Below, piece by piece: positions 58,401 through 64,000 of a DNA stretch of 64,000 nt. Under the pieces are notes generated by a model that searched no databases, was not told the DNA's origin, and saw only the letters and a program-made list of their open reading frames with translations. Source of the DNA: Atherinomorus stipes (Eukaryota; Chordata; Actinopteri; Atheriniformes; Atherinidae). Where the stretch lies: NCBI GenBank assembly GCA_023101725.1, contig JALJCO010012682.1, forward strand, positions 992,001 through 1,056,000, in the 5' to 3' direction. The position numbers were made by a program, and so were the translations under genes. How positions within the stretch are numbered: the first letter of the stretch is position 1; every line of letters starts with the position of its first letter.

Positions 58401-60689
58401 CCCAGCTTTACTGCATCACCCGGGTGGATGTACTGATGGCCATCGTAACAGGGTGGTCACATGTGTGCATTTCTTTATTTAATTAAAAAAATAAATGTAA
58501 GAAGGAACAGGAAATAAAGGAGTGTTCGGGTCTCAGTTACCTGAATTGTCTGACGATGTTCTTTGAAGATATTCACCCGTACAACAGCTTTATTAAACTC
58601 TGGATTCAAAGACTGAATAATTTCATAGTCTAGATGCTCCTAAAAATGCAAACAAGAGAATGACGTACTTATGTGATCACACAATAAAAAACGAAATACA
58701 AGAAAGAAAGGAAATGCTACTACAGTCTACCTGATACTGCAGAGCATCAAAGCCTTTGAAGATGAACTCAAACATGGTGTGAAGGTTGTCTGGGCTTGGG
58801 GAGGTTACAAAGATGTTGGAGTAGCTGAATGAAAAGAAGCAAATAGTGACTGTCGTGACATACAACAACTGAGGAGGCAAAAACTTTGTATTCTATAACA
58901 TTAAATACTAGTCCGTACCCAAAAGCCACAGCTCCAGCAACAGCCAGTCCCATGGCAGCAGACTTGCCTCGACCTCGGGCAGCAGTCAAAGCCACGGTGC
59001 TCCTCAGCGTCTTCTCTGATATTGCTTCAATAAACTTCAGCACTGCCTTTGCCTACAGAACAACACAGACCTTTAAAACGAGAACTTGCACATGATTTAT
59101 CAGTTGAAATATAAAAGTTCCAGCTACTTAAAAATCATTCAGTATGTTAGTCTATTATTTGTTTGGTGCAATGTTAATGAGCAGCTAATGTTTGTAGCAT
59201 TTTGAGCAGCTCTGACCTGGTCCATGGTCCTGCAGGAATCCACCAACACACCGACCGGTTGAGTGTCCTGAAGGGACTCCTTCAGATCCTTCAGCTCCTG
59301 CTCTCGGGGAGACAAACCATCCTCCTGAAGGGGAGAAAGTAACAGGTCAGAGGAGAGTAAAGCCAACAAGCATGCCACACCACTTTTATACCAAAGTATA
59401 AACTCTAAAAAGACAGAGCACAGAGAATCAGAGCATTTCCAAATCAATTCAATTTTATCAGACCAATTGTAAATTAATATCTGCTGATTAGCTCATCAGT
59501 TTAATAATTAATGGTTTCTACTGTAGTGCAGGCACCTGAGTCTTTGGAGGGACCGGCTTGATGTTTGCCATGTTGCTGGAGACCGGCAGGATGTTTAGTT
59601 GGTCATCAATAACAACACAGTTCTTGCAAGATGCAAGTGACAGGATAAACCTAGAATACATACATGTAAAAATATTGAAACATTTTGTTTCATTTGCAAA
59701 ATGTGCTCCATTGAAAGTTATGAAAACACACACCTCTCATTGAACCTGCCAACTACATCCTGGTGAGCCTCAGTCCTGTATCTTGAGTGCACATCCTGGA
59801 GAGAAACGGGTTGCTATGATTATCTGGGTATAAAAATGAGTGTGGATAGAAAAAGAACAAGGCTTACCATGGTCATAGTGTACAGCTGCTTGAGAGAGTT
59901 CATTGTTCTGAGCAGAATTACCACTATCCCCCCTCCTTCAACCGTCTCAATAGTTCTTGCCAAGAGGTTTGGAGTAAGGGCTTCAAAATCCTTTGGGGGA
60001 AGTAAACAGCACAGGTCAAGACTGGAAACACCTGAGATGTCAGGATTGGCTCCACGTCGAACTACAGCTGATTTTTTTTAAAATAAAGATTATTTTGAAC
60101 ACGACCTCACCTGTAAGACGCACATGCCATAGGTGTTTCCCAGGATCTTGTGCGTCTCGTTGTAATAACAGTAGCGAATGTTGGTGGCTGCGATGAAAAG
60201 CTCAAATGGGTCGTCCTGATTCAGATTCAGCGTGCCAGTTTTAATTTTCTTCTGCAGCTGTTTCATGCGCTTCTTGCGATTGCTGTATTAAACACATTTA
60301 ATTAAATTTGTGCCTCTTTCCCAACTGATCAGACAGCAACTATCTTAGAGAGGACGTTCACCTGCTGAATCCCAGGTCTTTCTTGTAGCACCAAAGCACT
60401 GAAGGTCGAGCTCTGACTGCAGCTTTGGACAGCATATGATGAAGGATCACAACCTGAAGCAGAGAAAGAGTATTATGATGCTTCAAGTAAAGAACTTTGT
60501 TTTAAAAAATAATAACCACCAATTTGATACTGAAGCAGTTAAACTAGCCTTACAGGATAGGAGGTGATGCATTACCTGATCTCTCCCGCGATCTCCCACC
60601 ACCACAAACATGGTCCGGTGCTGCAAAGCGACTCCATTCTCTATCTGGACCCGAATCCGGTTGTCTACCTTCTTGCGGACTGTCGCCAT
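52451..60689 (-). CDS. nat10: RNA cytidine acetyltransferase NAT10
   Basis: Nucleolar enzyme that makes N4-acetylcytidine in 18S rRNA, and in some tRNAs and mRNAs, using acetyl-CoA and ATP. Twenty-eight exons join in phase to 1038 residues (human 1025). High-to-low ends: 60689-60576, 60453-60362, 60282-60111, 59990-59868, 59795-59734, 59650-59536, 59324-59217, 59052-58919, 58824-58731, 58639-58541, 58432-58296, 57693-57569, 57465-57315, 56804-56708, 56604-56488, 56394-56293, 56205-56122, 55822-55706, 55617-55484, 55393-55345, 55239-55143, 55058-54951, 54875-54703, 54611-54492, 54389-54291, 52967-52894, 52766-52686 and 52589-52451. Start MATVRKKVDNRIRVQ fits the family. Walker A is GRGKSA at about 289-294 and Walker B-like VIDEAAAIP follows. 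The GNAT region has VVRIAVNPDYQGMGYGSRAL, the acetyl-CoA loop. The C-terminus is Lys/Gly-rich (nucleolar type). The intron after 57569 appears to use a GC donor. Intact. Confidence 0.96.
53043..53439. mobile_element. piggyBac-type MITE with TTAA on both sides
   Basis: Inverted ends AGGTAAAGTCC and GGACTATACCT (one mismatch), each flanked by TTAA (53039-53042 and 53440-53443). At 397 bp with no transposase it is non-autonomous. TTAA target duplication is the piggyBac mark. Confidence 0.75.
53606..53811 (+). repeat. Truncated tRNA-derived SINE
   Basis: Carries the body and tail of the same SINE as 13868-14228 ('agtgacctgtccagggtgta', then a 'gaatgaatga' tail) but lacks the tRNA-like head. Confidence 0.75.
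57694..58295 (-). other. nat10: nat10 intron with possible MITE
   Basis: A block at about 57912-58242 is richer in CpG than the rest and has loosely inverted ends ('gctttcagactggcac' and 'gagtaagtctgaaagg'). It may be an old MITE. No clear target duplication. Confidence 0.35.
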
Positions 60690-61954
60690 AGTTTTTCTGC
60701 CACGAAATCAGAAACATCACTTGTACACAAGGAAGACGTATTTCACAGTTAAGTCCACAAGACGGAGACGACAGACTGCAGAATAAAAACAGCAAGTTTC
60801 CACGTACCTTGTACTGGGGTTAAATTAGCTGGGTTTGTACAGATATGTATTTCCTTAAAAATATATATACATATCAAAGATTAATCTTGGATGAAGGCTA
60901 AGTTTACTTGCCAGCCATCACGTTGTTGATACACTCACGTGTACAGTTCATGAAGGACCCATGAGTGACGTCAAAACTCTGCGACACAAAAAAAAAGAAA
61001 AAAAAAGTTTCCTGCAGGGCTTAACAGTCAAGTTAATCGATGATATACATAATTTCCCCCTGAATCTTCCAACTACATGTTTATCCCCGTTTGTGTTACG
61101 TTAAGTATAATAAAGTAATATAACTAACTTTGATGCAGTCGTAGATATGTTAATTTGGGTGTCTTGGTTTTACCGGATATTGATTTCTGGTTTGAACCTT
61201 TAACTTAAAAAACGTCTGTACTCTGTCTCACAAAAGGTCACGGTAATTAATTTACATTTAACAATTTCTTTTAAAAACAAAGCGGTACCCGAGCATCTAG
61301 GGGTCTATTTATGGTTCAGACGTCCCCTTTTTGTCTTAAAGAACATGTTGTGCAATAAATATTTAGACCATGAGCAGTTTTACAAAGCACGTTTACCAAT
61401 GAAGGCTGGTGCATTTTGGGTACAATTAACTTTTTGACAGTAGTGTATACTGCAATTCAACGGGTCCACTGGTTCATACTTCTGAAACATCTGCACGATT
61501 TCAGCCTGACGTTGGAGTTGTTGGACCTGTCAGATTAAAAAGAAATCTTCTCAGGGTCCTTTGAACAAGGAAAAAAAAAAAGTGAGCTTGATTTCCTCTT
61601 GATCAGAGCGCTTATCAAGAGTAAAAAATGACATTGCTGTCATTGTGAACACCCCCAGCCACCCATTCGATAAAGTTCTGCATAATCCAAATTCATAGTA
61701 CTTTATTAGGTATAAGAGGTCAGTAAATGGAGTAGGTCAGATTAGCCTGCAGCAGACAGGAGGTAGACTTGAATTATTAAACAAATCCACTAAAATTTTT
61801 ACAATTGTAGAAGGTAAACCAAATTTCAAACTAGATATACACAAAAAAGCCATACTTACTGCAGAAAACTATGTATTAACAATGAACAGTAACTTGATTT
61901 AACAACAACAAAATACAAAAAGCTCAAACAGGAAGCACGAGTATGCAACACAAC
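60690..61954 (-). other. nat10 5' flank, with unassigned exon-like pieces
   Basis: An acceptor just before the nat10 ATG exon ('gtggcag' then AAAAACT) implies at least one non-coding 5' exon, with a plausible donor at about 60807. Two further exon-like pieces (60908-60978 and 61397-61526) have good splice sites on the minus strand. A perfect cAMP-response palindrome sits at 60966-60973. No complete gene could be built. Confidence 0.4.
60966..60973 (-). promoter_or_regulatory. nat10: CRE palindrome TGACGTCA near nat10 5' end
   Basis: A perfect 8-bp CREB/ATF site 277 bp upstream of the nat10 ATG, which could regulate nat10. Placement relative to the start site is unknown. Confidence 0.35.
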
Positions 61955-61960
61955 TTTATT
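61955..61960 (-). promoter_or_regulatory. caprin1: caprin1 polyadenylation signal
   Basis: TTTATT on the plus strand, i.e. AATAAA on the minus strand, about 445 bp after the caprin1 stop. Confidence 0.55.
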
Positions 61961-62403
61961 GAAACTCTTGAAGCGACATCAATTTACAAACAAGGAAACA
62001 GGAGCTCATTGAACAAAAATGCTTTGTTTTGAACCAAAATGACAAAAGAACTGAGAAAGGGAGATAAATTCCCATGATTTGGACCAGCAGTGGCAGGTGC
62101 TTTTTTTTTCTTTTTCCATAAAACAAAAATAACTTATGAACTCTTTCAAGTTTGCAGGACTATTTGAAACACATGGCCTGTGTAAATCAATGATTGGATC
62201 TACAGCTCACCTTGTGTTTTAGACTTTTAAATGATTTGTTTCCATATCAAAGCAGGCATTACTTTGATTAAAGAGACAGGAAAATACCACTGATGTAGAA
62301 TGAAGAAAACAGAGCAAAAGTGAATTGGGGCAAATGCATTTTTAAGATTTCAATTTTCAGTGTGGACCAGGTTATTCAGTCACAGTCATTATGGAAGGCC
62401 ATT
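61961..62403 (-). other. caprin1: caprin1 3' UTR
   Basis: Between the stop and the polyadenylation signal. AT-rich, with no frame of interest. Confidence 0.5.
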
Positions 62404-62698
62404 TCAAGATCGCATTGCTTGAGTGCTGCCTCTTGACACTCCTCTGGGTCCCTGGCCAGCTCCACGCTTATAGTTTTGTTGGTAACCGTCCTGGAGCAGC
62501 AGCAGAGAAAGAAACACATTAGGATCTGAACCAACAGACAGCAAAAATGCTTTAACAATGTCTGTCTGATGATTAAATGGTTCTATCATACCCTCTGATA
62601 GCTCCCATTTGAGTAGTCTCGAGGTGTGTTAAACTGAGTCTGTCCATATCCAGAGTTTGGAGTGTTGGTGAAAGGAGGTCGATAACCGTCATAGCCGC
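62404..62698 (-). CDS. caprin1: Caprin-1, last two coding exons (partial)
   Basis: Caprin-1 is a cytoplasmic RNA-binding protein that partners G3BP in stress granules and mRNA transport. Only the C-terminus is in the window: exon 62698-62592 (GYDGYRPPFTNTPNSGYGQ, then TPRDYSNGSYQR) joined in phase 0 to 62490-62404 (DGYQQNYKRGAGQGPRG, stop TGA). These Gly/Tyr/Arg-rich repeats are the RGG-type RNA-binding tail of the family. The end differs from mammals: after RGVSRG it finishes STQAMRS instead of the longer Gly/Pro/Arg tail, so this may be a short splice form or lineage-specific truncation. Upstream exons lie beyond position 64000. It is in tandem with nat10 on the same strand, as in human. 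Confidence 0.88.
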
Positions 62699-64000
62699 CT
62701 GGAAATACAAAGATTTAAACTTAGATACTTCATTTACAAATCTAATGCCAGTACATTATATCAAAAAGCAACTCACTGAATTTTTTAAAACGTCCTCCAG
62801 CATAAACCAAACCAGAGTCATGCACAGGTCCAATTTTACAAACCTGCACCCACCCAACCCAACCCGTGGACATTTTACAGCCCAGACCACACAATATTTA
62901 ATCCGTGACCTGACCCGCACATTAACACAAATAGCCGTCCCTCCCTTTACTGCATTACTTTTTCATTCGTTCTTATATGCAATAGCTTACTGCTGTTTTG
63001 TTACATTTTCATATACAATAAGAAAAAGAACACCACAGTAGGCTCAACAGGCTATATCTGAAGGTTTATTTCAAGGAGCACTTGGTCTTAACATTTTTTT
63101 TTAACTTGCATAATATCGCCCTCAACCGCTAGACTGCGTAAAAACTTCACATGGGCTGCACCGGATGCAGAGATGGTGAGAAAATCCCCTCCAAAAACTC
63201 TCTAGCAGGGCCTGACAATAAAAATGCACCTGAGCGTAAAACACTTGTAATGTTTACAAAAAAAAAAAAAAGAGGAAGAAGAAGACCCAAGTAAGGAAAA
63301 AAAGATCCTGTTGTCATCCACATCGCACTAAATAAATTTCACGGGTATGGACGCGGGCAATTATTTAATCTGTAATCTTTACCCACAAAACTGCATGTTT
63401 GCGGGTTACCCGTTGGGTACCCAACTTGTTGCAGGTCTCACATGTAAAACTCCTCGGTGAGAATCCAAACTGTCTTCAGTTTCACACCCTTAATTCTGCT
63501 CAAACACTCAACTTAAGGGCTTGATCAAGTTTGCAAAGAGCTAACAATGTTAAGCAAATACAACTTAAGTTTGGCAGAAAGAAAATGGCTCCACAAAAAT
63601 TAAAATCACATGGTGCAAAGGTTCTGGATTGTCTTGAGGAACTGGGTCATGACTGCAGGATGGAGACTGCAAAAATGCACCACGAATGAGCACAACTACA
63701 GGCAAGAAGAAGCCAAACTTCCTTATGGCTGATAAATCTGTCAGCTCAGTGTCTGAATGAGGAATTTTACAAAAAAAATGTTTTTGACCAAATCTTTGCA
63801 CTGTTCGACACAGCAATATGAGCATCACTTTCAACATGTCACCAGTCAGAAATATGTGCATGATATTGGCAGGACATAAATTATAGGATGTAATCAGATT
63901 AGACAAAGGTATGGATTCATTTGGAGGACTGTGCTTTGACTGCCAGTCTCTAAGTCAAATAGCCGCAATATGTGGTTACCACACAAAGACCATACCATCT
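62699..64000 (-). other. caprin1: caprin1 intron (incomplete) with a decayed repeat
   Basis: No further caprin1 exon recognised up to the window end. About 62829-63450 is a decayed element whose ends carry inverted 'acctgcacccacccaaccc'-like and 'gttgggtacccaacttgttgcaggt'-like sequence, suggesting an old hAT-type copy. The remainder is unassigned. Confidence 0.4.

Noticed and set aside
62376..62558. Alternative minus-strand frame over the caprin1 last exon
   Set aside because: It is an out-of-frame shadow of the Gly/Arg-rich caprin1 exon.

Overview
The window is a piece of a vertebrate nuclear genome, almost certainly a teleost fish. Genes are split into short exons with GT-AG introns. The proteins are clear vertebrate orthologues. 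The spaces between them are full of Tc1-type transposons, hAT and TTAA-flanked MITEs, tRNA-derived SINE tails and long microsatellites, as is typical of fish. The gene order edc3-csk matches human 15q24, and the nat10-caprin1 pair matches human 11p13.

Layout, left to right. (1) 1-1.25 kb: a decayed Tc1-like element. (2) 1.9-5.6 kb, plus strand: the 3' part of a synaptotagmin-like membrane protein whose last exon carries an in-frame TGA. (3) 6.15-16.03 kb, minus strand: a 22-exon coiled-coil protein gene that I cannot name, with one apparent frameshift. (4) 16-21 kb: a possible terminal exon of another gene, a 158-bp ATCT microsatellite and a chimera of two different Tc1 families. (5) 21.39-26.64 kb, plus: edc3, complete coding sequence. 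(6) 26.7-46.4 kb, plus: csk, with a non-coding first exon, a 9.5 kb first intron full of MITEs, and 12 coding exons. (7) 47.65-52.25 kb, plus: adal, complete. (8) 52.45-60.69 kb, minus: nat10, complete in 28 coding exons and convergent with adal. (9) 61.95-64 kb, minus: the last two coding exons and the 3' UTR of caprin1; the rest lies beyond the window.

The genes are individually transcribed housekeeping or signalling genes and do not form one pathway. edc3 acts in mRNA decapping, caprin1 in ribonucleoprotein granules, nat10 in RNA acetylation, adal in N6-methyl-AMP breakdown and csk in Src-family kinase control. I found no evidence of a new multi-gene system. The points worth a second look are the two broken reading frames, a GC-AG intron in nat10, a 209-bp near-perfect palindrome in adal, well-bounded MITEs, a fused Tc1 pair, unassigned exon-like sequences, and two purine- or C-rich tracts that look like assembly error. 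Exon boundaries were placed by eye using splice sites, phase and remembered family similarity; no search was run.
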